From assembly GCA_963277665.1 (NCBI GenBank), contig OY728133.1, positions 385,157,962 through 385,221,961 on the forward strand: a DNA stretch of 64,000 bases. The letters are read 5' to 3'. The notes beneath the pieces were generated by a model. It worked only from the letters and a program-made list of their open reading frames with translations, did no database searches and was not told where the DNA came from. Shown in pieces: positions 1-11,839 of the stretch; positions within the stretch are counted from its first letter, which is position 1, and the number at the start of each line of letters is the position of its first letter. This DNA comes from Viscum album (taxonomy: Eukaryota > Streptophyta > Magnoliopsida > Santalales > Viscaceae). A program made the translations under genes and the position numbers.

Positions 1-48
1 AATCAAATGTACTGTATAACTGGGTCTAGGGAACCCACTATTTTAACA
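1..48 (-). repeat. Edge of the 3' LTR of a minus-strand Ty1/copia element
   Basis: The first 48 bases resemble 8305-8352, sharing the stretch GGGTCTAGG followed by CCCACTATTTTAA. Read on the minus strand, both start TGTTAAAATAGTGGG or a close variant, which fits the start of an LTR. Just to the right (49-65) the minus strand reads GTGTAAGTGTGAG, which looks like a decayed copia polypurine tract. The rest of this LTR lies outside the window. Confidence 0.5.
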
Positions 49-351
49 CTCACACTTACACTAGAGCCAAATTTCTAACCAAACATGTTAGTTACTCACA
101 TGATAATGATCATTCTTCTACTAAATAATGTGTTTAAATGTTAGGCCTTCCACGTTTTCGCCATGTGGCATATCTGATGTATGCGACCTCATCTCCTTGA
201 GTAAAACTTCTCAAGATAAGTTATCCCTGAGTATATTACTTTTATACATTGTCATAACATGACAACTTGGCTAGTAATAATATCATAATTTATATTATGA
301 TAATACTTTTATCACTAGGTGAGAATCCAAGAACTGGAAAAAATAGTTGTG

Positions 352-395
352 ATTGATAAATACTTCTTAGCTGCCTAAGAAGCTGCAATGTACTT
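352..395 (-). pseudogene. Copia RNase H motif fragment
   Basis: The minus strand translates as YIAAS, then a TAG where Glu is expected, then AAKKY. Copia RNase H domains carry YIAASEAAKE at this point, next to a catalytic acidic residue. The surrounding sequence is too decayed to trace the full domain. The copia superfamily is clear enough; the Tork or Angela lineage is only a guess from the wording of the motif. Confidence 0.55.
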
Positions 396-1161
396 GGTAT
401 TTGTAGGTATTTCTACCACAAGATTTTATGAGCTTGACTCGCTCATCACATTTTCCTAACTGCGATACTGGATCAAATTGTTCTATGGATTACTAGTTTA
501 TATCCCACCATAACTAGTATACCTTCTTCCCTATATACCAGGCATATATCATTTGTACTTTCCGAAGTACATGACGATAGTTCTAACTGCATCACTTGCA
601 TTTCTCATGTATCTATTTAATATCTGCATACTATAAAGTATATACTGGTAGTATCAATTCCGGTACATATTATGGAATACGTGATTGAACCATCATTGGA
701 GCATATAGAACTCAAATCACAACTTTAATCTCTTCTCATCTTCCGAACATGTCAACCTTGAGAGATTAAGCCATATGACATTGGCAAAAATTCTGAACAT
801 GAATTGTTCTAACTTGTATTTTTAATAAAATGTCACAATATGTAAAATTGACTAGGTCCACAAAACCATTAGATATACCTCAGTATATCCTATTACCCAG
901 AACATAGGTGGATAATTTAAGTCAATCATTTAGAGTATTACTTTTAACTTGATCTTATCTAACAGTAAATTCATTATATGTTTTCAATATCTTGTTGAAA
1001 ATATTTCTATTGGAAAACATTGGCGCTACAACTAACCTTTTCTAGGAACAATGAAAAGATTCATTTATAATGAATTCCCTAAGATCATGTTTCTTACTAT
1101 AATCCTGATCTGGATTTCGGTAACTTGCAACCAACTTTGGTATTTGATGGTGTCATCATCT

Positions 1162-1214
1162 CTTTCTGGTTGCATCATATAGACACCTTCCATGAAATAT
1201 GATCTTTACATCCA
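1162..1214 (-). pseudogene. Copia reverse transcriptase motif fragment
   Basis: In the minus strand, LDVKIIFHG runs in one frame and EGVYMMQPER continues in another. Together they follow the copia RT core block, which contains the first catalytic Asp (in DVK). At least one frameshift separates the two halves. I did not find the downstream YVDD box. Confidence 0.6.
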
Positions 1215-4012
1215 ATGAATAATTTAATGATCTTAGAGACACCTAAAATGATAATGGATTTAGTCATACCAAATTTGTATAACCAATCAAGCCTTATTAG
1301 TACTAGGATTTTGCCATCCATATATCATCTCATATGAATACCCACTACAGTATTCAATTTTTAAACCCCTTCACAATATGATACATGGAATCCATTATTG
1401 AATTTTAATTGATCTTGTCAATCTTAGATAATTTCCATATAATTATTAATAGTAGAATTTATTATTTTCAATGAATAATGTATCACCAGCCATGGTGAAT
1501 ATAAAACCATCACGATGGTTGCATCCTTTCTATGTAGTATGTGTCACTAGAACATACCTATTCCACATGAACTTTTGAAACTTGGTCCTATTCCAACCAT
1601 ATTTTCATCATGAGCAATGAATAAACCCATGTCAATTTATCTTCCACAATCTATAATAGATATTTGAACCCTTATATATAAATACATTATATCACTTGAC
1701 CACATCTTTTCTATCTTAGAGATTTAGGTAATATCCTAAGCAAATTTTAGGATGATTACCTTAGATGAACAACGTGTTTAACTTGATGTTCACCCATGCT
1801 GCATTTTGTGGATCAATGTTAACATGTAAGACTTCATCATTGATCCTCCTTATGAACATTAATAAGGTGATGTAGATAAGGTAACATGCATTCAAGAATT
1901 ACTCCACGCTACATTATCATGATCGAGGAATGTTTGGTCAAAATATTCTTCGCCATGCCAATCCAAAGAAACTCATATCTTCTGACCAAACATATACTTC
2001 ACTATTACATTCCTTAATAACTTAAAGTAATATTATGAAGTATATTTACCTTTTTCTTTATTTGGAATAGTTCATACTCTCTTTTTGAACTAACCTCAGA
2101 AGTTTTGTGGCATAACTTTATTTCTAAAGGATTCTTTTTCTAACCTAAAGATGTAAAAAATACCAACGATGTTTAGATATGCTGAGACTAAATACAATAC
2201 TATGTATTTTCTTGATAACAAATTTCCGTTTTACTTGAAAAAGAATCATATTTCCACAACTGGGTAGGTATTACATTTTATATTCTTCATGTATTGCCTT
2301 AGATTCATGTATGTCTGAACTATTTTTTTGAGTATGTTACCACAAACAACATTCATTCCAAAAACATGGAATGATATCTTATTATATATAAAGGGAATGT
2401 GAGATAAATTTCTTGGTTATATTCAACAACTTGTTCAGTTTGAGTCAATTACATGGAAATATGAAGTTATGTGTTTCTAACTATTGACTTGGAATGACCC
2501 TTTCTCAAATACTTGGATAAGACACCTTACTTCCTTTAATGTTCCTATACTTAAATGGTTACTATATTTAAATACACATATGTTATTATCATATTGTATT
2601 CAATACCCATGAAGTATGTTAGAAACATTAATATATTTGATGAATATAAAAGGAATGAGAAATAGGTACTTGCTTCTTGTATTTTAGTTCAATGCTTTTT
2701 TAAACTTCCATAAATTTATTTCTAATATGTGATGAAAATAACCTCCTATTAAATAACCAACCACTTTTCAATGAAGTACATGATGAAGGTTCCTTTGGCG
2801 TAACTTTCCAGGGTCTTTTTTGACTTTTCATTCAATTTATTCTCCATAAGAAAAAAAAAGATAGCGTTGTCTCCAATATTCTTATTACTTGGCCAATGTT
2901 ACCTAAGGGTAATGAAGCTCTTAATGTACACCGTCTGTTTGTACCCTTAAATGAAACTAGGGTAGTTGGGTGTAAAAGGTATAATACTGGGATGAAATAA
3001 AATATTGTGAACATTCTTTCAAATTACACAAATTGAGTGCGACCATCACATTCAAATCATACTTTGCTTTCTCCTTTAAAGGATCTTGGAGATGAGACTA
3101 CATGTAACATCATCCATGTCATGATGTAGAGGCCACAACTAACATTAGACTTTGATGATATTATTATGACATAACCATAATATGATTGATTCATGAGTCT
3201 CCTATAAGCAATTTTACACCCTCGTTTGCTGATGTGACTTAACAGTTTGGGTCACAACCAACTTGAATTTCTAATATCGTAGTAATTTGCACGAGCGCCT
3301 ATACTACACTTTGGAAATTTGTGCTTAGTTTAGACATAACTTATCTAATATTAATCCCAATTTTAATGTATTATTACCTGCAATTTTTCTACAAAATAAA
3401 CTTTATCAGACCATACCTTTAATATTAATTACAAAATGTGATATTACTGATTAATATAACCATTGAATATCTCCCACTAATTTTTCAAACTCTAGGAACC
3501 CTCTATACGAGAATCAGAATAATGTTGAGTGTTATAGTGGTAAGGATCCCTCAACCCCCTCATATTCTGCATACTCTGGCTACGACACTACTCGAAGGGT
3601 CCAAGGTAGACTTTTGACTGGCCGACCACATTAACTCGTGGTATCTTTGATCTGTTGAGTGAAGTCCCAGCTTCAAAAATCATAATTTTCTTTACTCAAT
3701 GCTTTCCACTAAAATTAAAACAACCTATCTATGACAATTTCATTTCTGCAATTTTAGTTAAGTCGACCCACCACTTCAATAAGAACTCCCCGGTAGTAAG
3801 AGTACCCTCAGCTATGGCATGACTGAAACCCAAACACCCAGTTTTGTTCAAACATAAAAGACAGAGGGCACTTATGACCTAATATTATATTTTAGGGTTT
3901 TATTGGGTTCTATCAACGAATTTAATCCATTTCTATTAAACATGTTCATCTATTTTGTCACGCTCACAATTGAACTTTAATAGAAAAACATTCTCCACTT
4001 CTTTATGCATTT

Positions 4013-4078
4013 TATTATTTATTATTTTATATATTTTCCCGCTGTTCTAAAATGCATAAAATAATAAATAAATTCATA
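4013..4078. repeat. AT-rich imperfect inverted repeat
   Basis: Two runs rich in TTTATTATTTATT and AATAATAAATAAA lie either side of a short spacer that contains CCCGCTGTTC. They can pair over roughly 20 bases. This could be the end of a small element or simply AT-rich sequence. No flanking duplication was found. Confidence 0.3.
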
Positions 4079-4459
4079 AAGGTAAACTACTACCCAACTG
4101 GTTTTATGCATCAAAACGACCAAAGGGAATTGTACCTTAGTCTAAGCTTGACTCATGATGTAGCTTTCCATCTACCATGTATGTTCGCTTCGCATCTGGA
4201 ACATCGTCCCGTCTTAACGGGGTCCATGTCACGTCTTGGAGTACCGCCTTATATTGGAAGGGTCCACATGTCGTCTTGCATTGTCTTGATCAATGTCCAA
4301 CTCCTTGTATTGGTGTGGTCCACTTCGTTCACCTTCTTCATCCGAAGTATGATAATACTCGCGCATAGGAGAGGGGGACTTAGGTATAAATGGACATCAT
4401 ATAAATATTGGACACATAGACCCTTATACATTTTAAATAAAAAATAAAGATGATGCACA

Positions 4460-4855
4460 TGCCATAAATTTAATTAATTACAATCATCGTACGTAGTTAA
4501 ATAATTAATTAAAGAAATAAATAAGTGCAAACATACAAGGTTCGGTGCTCAAGACAAAATGCGGGTAAAATAAAGTGTGATAAAATTAAAATGCACTAAT
4601 TCAGTATGAGGGTTACCTAAATTAAATTAAATGAATTTAATAAATTCAAGTAATTTTATTAATCATTTTCCCTCTAATTAATTTAATTTATATGCCAAAA
4701 TAAAATTAATTAAATAATTTTATTTTATTTTAAAATTAAATTAATTTATAACCTCATGTATTAAAATAATTAATGAAAATTAATTTTTTTTAATTTTATT
4801 TAAATACTAAAATTAAATTAATTAAATTAATTACTTTTATTAATATAAATTTGTT
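4460..4855. repeat. Low-complexity AT-rich stretch left of the GC island
   Basis: This is almost pure A/T built from TTAATTAA and AAATTAAATT words. It contains no gene. It ends abruptly at about 4856, where GC-rich sequence begins. Confidence 0.6.
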
Positions 4856-4859
4856 CGTC

Positions 4860-6030
4860 CCCAAAACACGACTTCACGGGCTACGTGGGTCGGGCTAAAC
4901 CTGCGTAGGGCCAAACTAGGCCAGACCGATCCGCCAAAACCCATTTTGGGTTGAGAAGGTCTGCCTGGACTGTTTTGGTGGTAAAATTACTCTATGTAAA
5001 GATTATTTGGAGGAAAAAGTGTACCTCCTTTGCCGCGATCAGTGAACCTCAAAAAAGGAGGTGGTGTGCGGGATCGGTGGTAAGGGGTCGCAACTGTAGT
5101 TTCAGAACTGGTTGGGATGAAAGGAAGCTGGTGGAACTGCCCACGCCGTCACAACATGGATGTCCGGAATGAGATTTTTTCGACTCAAATGATATCAGTG
5201 GACTAAGTCTGTGGCGGTCGGCTGGTTCCTGAGTAGAGGGGTGCGTGGCAGTATCGGGACTGTTGATGGTGGCAGAGGCTTGCTATCTGGTGAGGAGGGA
5301 GATGGCTAGTTATTGCGGGGAGCCTGAGGGAGGGTGACTGTGGGGAGACCTGTGCCTAAAGTAGGTGCGCAACAGCATGACAACGCTGGCACTGGGCGGT
5401 TGGTGATATGGCATGTCCGTAGAAGGGTTCTTCTAGTAGTGGAGGGGGTCCCAGGCTCTCGAGGCGGCAGCCTGTACTGCTAGAATTGCATGCAGGGCGG
5501 GAAGTGAGGCGCAGCGCGCCAGGGCGGTGGACGAGTGTTGGGTTGCTGGGGATGAGGTCGAGCCTGGATAGTGGACGACCATGAGCTGGGCAGTGGTATG
5601 CTGTGACGGGACGTCCAGCGGCTTGAGCAGCCTATGGCATGCAGTGGAGAGTGTGTCAGAGGGAGGACTATGAATAGGGCTGTCTGCTGCTACGATTCAG
5701 CATGCATCGGTGCTGGTCTAAGGGCTGTTGGTAGGAGATAAATAGCAACTGGGCTAGGGACCCACAACTCTCCTGCGTTCAGTTGTGTGGTTCTGTAGGA
5801 AGGTCTTTCGGTGTGCCACGCAAGAGGTGGAGGTCGTGGATTGGGAGGCAGTTCGCTCGGCGGTAGGTAACTCGAGGCAGCTACTTGTTGTGGGGAGGTC
5901 TAGCTCTACTGTGCTGCATGGAGGCCAGGTCACGGTACGACATCTCTAGCGATGCTATGCATGCAGTGCTACTGTGAAACGTGAGGATGACCATGGAGGG
6001 GGTCCACGCGGACCCTCTCTTCCTCCTGTT
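4860..6030. other. GC-rich island of unknown origin
   Basis: About 1.2 kb of GC-rich, CpG-containing sequence sits between two extremely AT-rich stretches. Words such as GGGCTACGTGGGTCGGGC, GGTCGTGGATTGGGAGGC and GCGGTAGGTAACTCGAGGC have no parallel elsewhere in the window. The longest plus-strand frame (4951-5172, 73 residues, rich in Arg, Trp and Cys) resembles no family I know. The island lies between the copia pol remnant and the probable 5' LTR, where an untranslated leader or gag would be expected. It may be leader sequence, a captured host fragment or a separate insertion. I cannot assign a function. Confidence 0.5.
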
Positions 6031-6059
6031 TTTTTTTTTTATTTTGACTCAAGTCTACC

Positions 6060-6350
6060 CAAAAAAATAGTTTCCACACCCAAATTTTTCTAAAAGGCTA
6101 TATATCCATTAAAAATTAATAATTATAAAATTATTATAACAAAATAATAATATATTATTCTTATATTATAATAATAATAAAGTAAATATTATTATAATAA
6201 TAATATTATTATGAAAATCCGAAAAAGTGTAAAATTTATAATTTTCACAATTGTAATTATATCCGATGAACCGATCTAAACTTGAACGGTTTTTTGGAAT
6301 AAAATAAAACATAATACCCGAGATCAAACCACGAATATGATCTAATCTGA
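6060..6350. repeat. AT-rich stretch with TAA/ATT triplet runs
   Basis: The segment 6120-6215 is dominated by AATAATAATATTATT-type repeats, and the GC island ends in a T-run at about 6030-6040. No gene is visible. Confidence 0.5.
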
Positions 6351-6399
6351 AAAATTAAACTGAACATAACTTGGTCATTCGGCATCCGATTGCCACACG

Positions 6400-8352
6400 G
6401 TTTGAATCGTTGGGATTATCTATGATCCCTCTACTTAATTTTAGGAAAATTAATTTTATTTGCCTCAATAAATTTATGTGATCTATCCAACACCACTTCA
6501 AGGTTCCGGGGCCCGCAGCGGAAGTTGGTGGAAAGAAAATTTTAAAATACTTGTCGGTGGGATGACGGAACTTGTCATCACCAACGATCTGAGCCACAGA
6601 AAGAATGAATATCTCGTTTAAATCATAATGGGCACAAAACTAAAATGAAAACATACCCGTTTCAATTTCGAGGGTGTGTTTGACTGCAACTAGTCGACAT
6701 TGATCATCTCTTGAAGGATCCAAAGTAGGATCCCTCTAGATCATCCACACGTGCTCCAAAAATCCATTGTAATGTCGATTGTCAAATTTTGAGTGCTATC
6801 ACAGTGATACAATGATGTTTTTGACGTCCCAACGATCACCGCATCGGGATATCTTTGATGCTTGAGGAATAACATGATCTGAACTCTTGGATCAACAACT
6901 TCTCTCTCTAGGAAGCGGGAGGAGAGGGAGGCTCTCAATTTTAATTCCATGAATGAATTAATAGTGATTATAAAAACAGAAGAGAGAGCTTCCTCCTATT
7001 TTTATACTGGAGTTTAGAAATACTCGATTGGGTTCCCCATCCCCTGTTTATTTCAACGTCCACTAAATAAATAATTTTGATGAAATAAACTGCACCAATA
7101 TTATTTATTATTTTATCACATGCTTGTAATCTATATAAAATATATTACGTGATAAGACCAAGTCATTTAACTCAACTCACTATCCCACTTAATATTAAAT
7201 GAACCTTGAATATTAAAATAATATTCGTTCAATTAATATTTTTCTTGTATTTATAAAACCTGTAAATACATTAAATAAATTCAATCCCAATTATTCATAA
7301 CTTGAATAATAAAGAATTTATTTACTTCATCGGTGATCGATAACATGGAAAACACTCAGACCCCATGGCTGAGACCACTATGTCCATATAACTATTCAAT
7401 TGAATTGGGTGGGTTCTTGAATACACTATATTGTGTGACCCCCTAGGAACTTATCTCGATAACAGGGAATAAAATCCACAGACCAAGAGCAGATTCTAGC
7501 AACCCATCATGGCCCCTAAAGAGATAAATATAGTTATAACAACTACTACTATCCTACGAACAATGATTGTATACTATAATCTATTTTCCATTTAATATCT
7601 CATAATGTAGGGCGCACTCTTGTGTCATCGTCCTTATCTTGCTTTATTATTTGTTGATCTATCCAGATGGATTTTCTTTTCTACTGCTTTGGACAAAAAC
7701 TTAAAAAGGCAGCACCATCTTGATCAACCGGGCGTGAGATATACAACTTCCTGAACTTGGAAGAGACAAATCCATTCTTGACCATTTAGCCACTGTCATA
7801 CCACCAACGATGCACCCCACACAAACTACATCTCTACGACTTTATTTCTATGGTTTCCATCTTACATCAAAGTACGTAATGAAATAGTACGCATTAGTAA
7901 TGGTATAAATTTAGGAGACCAATACACATGTCCATAGATAGGATGAACCAATGACACCTAAAACATGTGGTGTTCCTCTTAGAGGGTCTATCCTCATGAT
8001 CTCATTACTAGAGATCACCAAGTAAAAACTTCATGAGAAGAAGTATCAATGCTTCTGAGCCTCTAACACCGGATAGTCAAACATATACTGTGTCTAGTCT
8101 GTATAATGTATCTAGACTATAGAACATATATTTAAAATCAATTTCATTGTATCTCAAGGTTCTCATTATAGGTAGGGATCTTCTATAACCTATCTATATG
8201 AAAATGAATCTTCGAACATTACCATTAGAATAGTGGACACAGAAAATTCTACACTATAATGGTAAGATGACATCATGTATAACTAACTATACACATGATA
8301 TGTTAATCAAATGGACTATATATTTGGGTCTAGGACACCCACTATTTTAATA
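6400..8352 (-). repeat. Probable 5' LTR of the minus-strand copia element
   Basis: The right end (8305-8352) matches the 3' LTR fragment at 1-48, so the LTR starts (minus strand) at about 8352. Inside, the minus strand has a TATA-like TATAAAAATA at 6997-7006. It is followed by a purine- and pyrimidine-rich leader (AGGAGGAAGCTCTCTC) that could be the transcript start. The left (U5) boundary could not be fixed because no clear primer-binding site was found, so 6400 is only an estimate. The open frames at 6355-6597 and 6741-6950 on the minus strand lie within this LTR and are unlikely to be genes. Confidence 0.45.
6997..7006 (-). promoter_or_regulatory. TATA-like box in the copia LTR
   Basis: The minus strand reads TATAAAAATA, followed by AGGAGGAAGC and a CTCTCT-rich segment. 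Position and context fit an LTR promoter. This rests on motif and context only. Confidence 0.35.
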
Positions 8353-10829
8353 TAATTCATTGAAAATAAAGACTAAATGATCTGGATACAAGATTTTGGA
8401 ATGTATATCCAGATTTTATAAGAAGTATAAAAAAATAATGAAGAACTACATTGGTTTAAAGAGGTAGAAATCATAACCCAAAAGAAAATGGAGGTTCTGA
8501 AAGTATCATATTAGAAAATAGTACAGAAATATTGAACCCTCCCTTGAATTATAAAAAACCGAGATTAATATGAATTAAATGATATAATTATGAAAATGTT
8601 TGATTTGGACCATGCTGAAATAAAATATATAAATCAACTAGATTGTCATTTAAAACTCAATGTATACCCTTATGGTGCTATTAAGAAGTTATATATTCAA
8701 TTAATGGAGAATAATAATATATATGGATAGTTAAAATATTACTAGGAGTTTATTTATGATCTTGAAACTTAAATCCCTAAATTGGAAGATGTTATTGAGG
8801 TAAAAGTTGATCAATGAAAATTTATATGGAATATAAAATTTCATTAAAACCTCAGAATAGCTCATAAATTATATGATCACGCAAAGTACATTTACATTAG
8901 GAAATATCATACATGGATATAAATATGAGTCATTCTATTCAAAAATTGTGAAGGCAATTATTATAGGTTCAATTATGAAAGTAAAAGAAAATATTTGAGG
9001 AGACTCTCAAATAGAACCAATATATGTATTCATAAACTCTAAAATCTTTTGTGATTAAATGGATAGAATAGGTGAGAAGTATTTATCTATTATTAATTTC
9101 TAATTTAATTTTTCTTTAGGCTACAGTATTCCCGATTATAGTGTGTTGAGGAGTTATTTATAGTGAATATGATGTACGTAATAAAAATAGAAAAAAACAT
9201 CCAACATAATGATTGTTAAATTATTCCAATATGTATTGTTTTCATTATTCTAAATATTTTTGTAGATCATTAGATTATAAGCGATGGAGGGATAAAATTT
9301 CATCAAAATATTCATTTTGGAAGATTGAAAATAAATCCATGAACACCATTCTTCTAATGAATAAATTATTCCTTGTTAAAGGGGAAGAATTTATTACTAT
9401 AAATGAAGTAGGAAAAGATATAAGATCCAAAAATACCTCAAATACATAAGGAATAATATCAAAATAAATGAATATGAAAAAAATGAGATCTTGGTTGAAT
9501 TTTAGTTAGAGACTTGAAAAAAAGTACACTGATACTAAATATTGGGTATTCATATCAAATGTTGGGAAATGAATGTTTATTGAAATACATAAAGAATCGT
9601 GTCTAATGGATACGTAAATTTATAAATAATGGTGAATTGAAGGTCAAGGAAAATGATCATAGGAGGATTATTAGAGAGTAGATAAATAAAACAAATATAC
9701 TCCTCATGAAAAAACATCATCGAAAAATCATAAACATGATTTACTTGATTGAATTCAGGGTTTAAGAATCATCTAATAAGAGGAAGTTTTTTTCAAATGG
9801 TAGAATTTTATTTATTTAATACAAGATAGAACAAATAGAAAAACACTATTAGGTTGATATTAAAAAACCAATGTTCTCTCCCTATTTAAGAGGAACTATT
9901 TCTCTAGCATCGACGGTTCAAGAATATGCATAAAAAATTAAGGACCATATATTATGGATTAAGGTACTAATTTAAATTAAAAATATAAAAAGTGTAAGAA
10001 CTCATTAATGAGAGGAAAAATGGTTTGTAATCCTTATAATCCAATGAATAAAATAGAATCCCAATTACATGACTTTTTATACACTCAATTTTTTAATCTC
10101 ATGTAATAAAAGTGGATGAAGGGTGAAATTTAGTATGTCTTGTATATTATTGATTCTAAAAACATATATTATGTAAAATTTATGAACTCAAAGAAGGGGA
10201 TAAAGGTCATTTTCAAGAGGTATCATAGGATTACTAATAATTAAATCGGAAGGATGATTAAAACCTTATAATTGGATGATGGAACAATGTTCACCTATTT
10301 TCAAGTAGAGAATAACATCTAAAAGAATAAAAAATCACGTTATTTTATTAATGAGAAATCCAAAAATAAATTAAGTAGTTGAAAGAATATATTATATGGA
10401 TATAAACATAGTAAAATCATTACTTCTCAAGAGTGGCCAATAAATGAAATGTCGGATGGTTGTTGTGTAAATTTTTCATTATCCTCAAAAAATGGATCCA
10501 ACATGTCCAAGATAAATTTTAATACCATATTATATTTAACATTGAAGGAATCTAAATCAAAAAAAATTGAGAGTTTTTTGAAGAAAATTTAATCAATATT
10601 AATGAATAGATATTATGAAAACAATGATATATAGAGGATAAATGAATATTTGTTGGTATTTATTCTTCTAGTAGTTTGGATTATAAATTATTTAATAGAA
10701 GTATCTCAATGTATACGACTAGATGTGACTACTACCTTTTCCTTATTCCAGTGTGCTATATAGCCTTAGGATAGAATATTTATGCCAAGAAGTCTATTGA
10801 TAATTAGTAAGGGTCTAATGAGGTATTTG
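8353..10829. other. AT-rich stretch with no recognised gene
   Basis: This 2.5-kb stretch has stops in all frames. The one frame worth noting is 9213-9449 (plus strand, 78 residues, starting MLNYSNMYCFHYSKYF). It has many Lys, Ile and Asn residues and no motif that I recognise. Given the surroundings this is probably decayed transposon sequence, but I could not tie it to any family. Confidence 0.5.
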
Positions 10830-11839
10830 GGGAGAATATACCCACATTAGTAGAGTAATATCATCGTGTAAATCAAGATAAAAAATAATCAAGTAATAAT
10901 GATTAAAAATTAACATTAACTAATCATCATATAGTCACCATAAAAAACTGGGTAAATTCCCACAATCCAGGTACATGAAATATTTCTTATCATACTAGTG
11001 TGAAGTTTCACAAGAAACCCAAAAAAACACACATTGGAAATCCTTAAAATGGTCATGACATTAGTATAGTACCCCAATTCATGATCCATACCAAATTCCC
11101 AACTCATCCATCAATCATAATTAATTTTCCCATATCCTGAACTACAGCCCTGAAATCAATTTGTGTTCAAATGGAGGATTGAGGCGGGTGTGGGTACAAC
11201 TCAATAGACCACCACCAACTTTGTTAATTCAAATATCCAGTATAATATAATTTATACATAGGTAAATATGATAAATATATAGGGTGTTAAAAGTAAACAA
11301 GTTCCCAATTAATTACTTATCAATTAGTTATATGTATTTTTAGTTACACCACAACACCCCAAACTCATTAATCCTCCTTTATCTATGATAGAAATCAATT
11401 CTAGTAGTAAAAATTGTTTTACATCTCTTCTAAATCAATAAGGGAATTCATTAATCATTTACATTTCACATACCAAGTTTCACCTAATTAATTTTTCAAT
11501 TATTTTAATGGATAATCTAATTCAACATATTTAACCCAATTCATAACCATTTAACCATTTGATAAAAAAAAGCTCTTTTAATCATTTAATAACATATTTA
11601 AACCACTTTATCGATTTACCCTTTACATCCACATCCATATCAGGACCAATTTATTTAAATGAAGATATAAAAACCCTTATTCCATGATAACTTTTTCAAA
11701 TAACAAGGGTAACTAGTTAAATCATCTAAACCATATATCTTTCCATTTTATAACTCATTTAACATTTTTACTCGAGACCGCATCCCACAGGTATCCTTAG
11801 GATTGGTATCATAATAATTAATAGTTCAGATAGTGAAAG
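10830..11839 (-). repeat. LTR-like repeat fragment, copy 1, split by the chromovirus
   Basis: 10830-11480 aligns by eye with 29240-29880. Shared landmarks in order are GAGAATATACCC, an AAAAATAATCAAGTAATAAT-like run, AACTGGGTAA, AACACACA, and GGGTGCGAGTACAA versus GGGTGTGGGTACAA followed by ACCACCA. The copy at 29240 lies just outside a Ty3/gypsy primer-binding site, so this family is probably that element's LTR. The sequence is cut at 11839 by the chromovirus and presumably resumes at 23394. Confidence 0.55.

Larger units (their letters stand above)
49..4450 (-). mobile_element. Decayed Ty1/copia polyprotein region
   Basis: This stretch has no long open frame, but its minus strand holds fragments of a copia pol gene. 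At 352-395 it reads YIAAS-stop-AAK, matching the YIAASEAAKE block of copia RNase H. At 1162-1214 it reads DVK..F.G and then, after a frameshift, GVYMMQPE, matching the copia reverse transcriptase block around DVKTAFL and IYMMQPEGF. RNase H lies left of RT, which is the expected order for a minus-strand copia element. Gag and integrase should lie further right (about 2000-4500), but I could not recognise them. The frame is heavily broken, so no product is expected. Small open frames here (such as 4052-4447) look fortuitous. Confidence 0.6.

Noticed and set aside
4052..4447. 131-residue plus-strand frame
   Set aside because: The composition is unlike a protein domain I know, overlapping frames are also open on both strands, and it lies in the interior of the minus-strand copia remnant.
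9213..9449. 78-residue frame, Lys/Ile-rich
   Set aside because: No motif and no promoter context; such lengths arise by chance in AT-rich DNA of this size. Mentioned in the stretch entry only.
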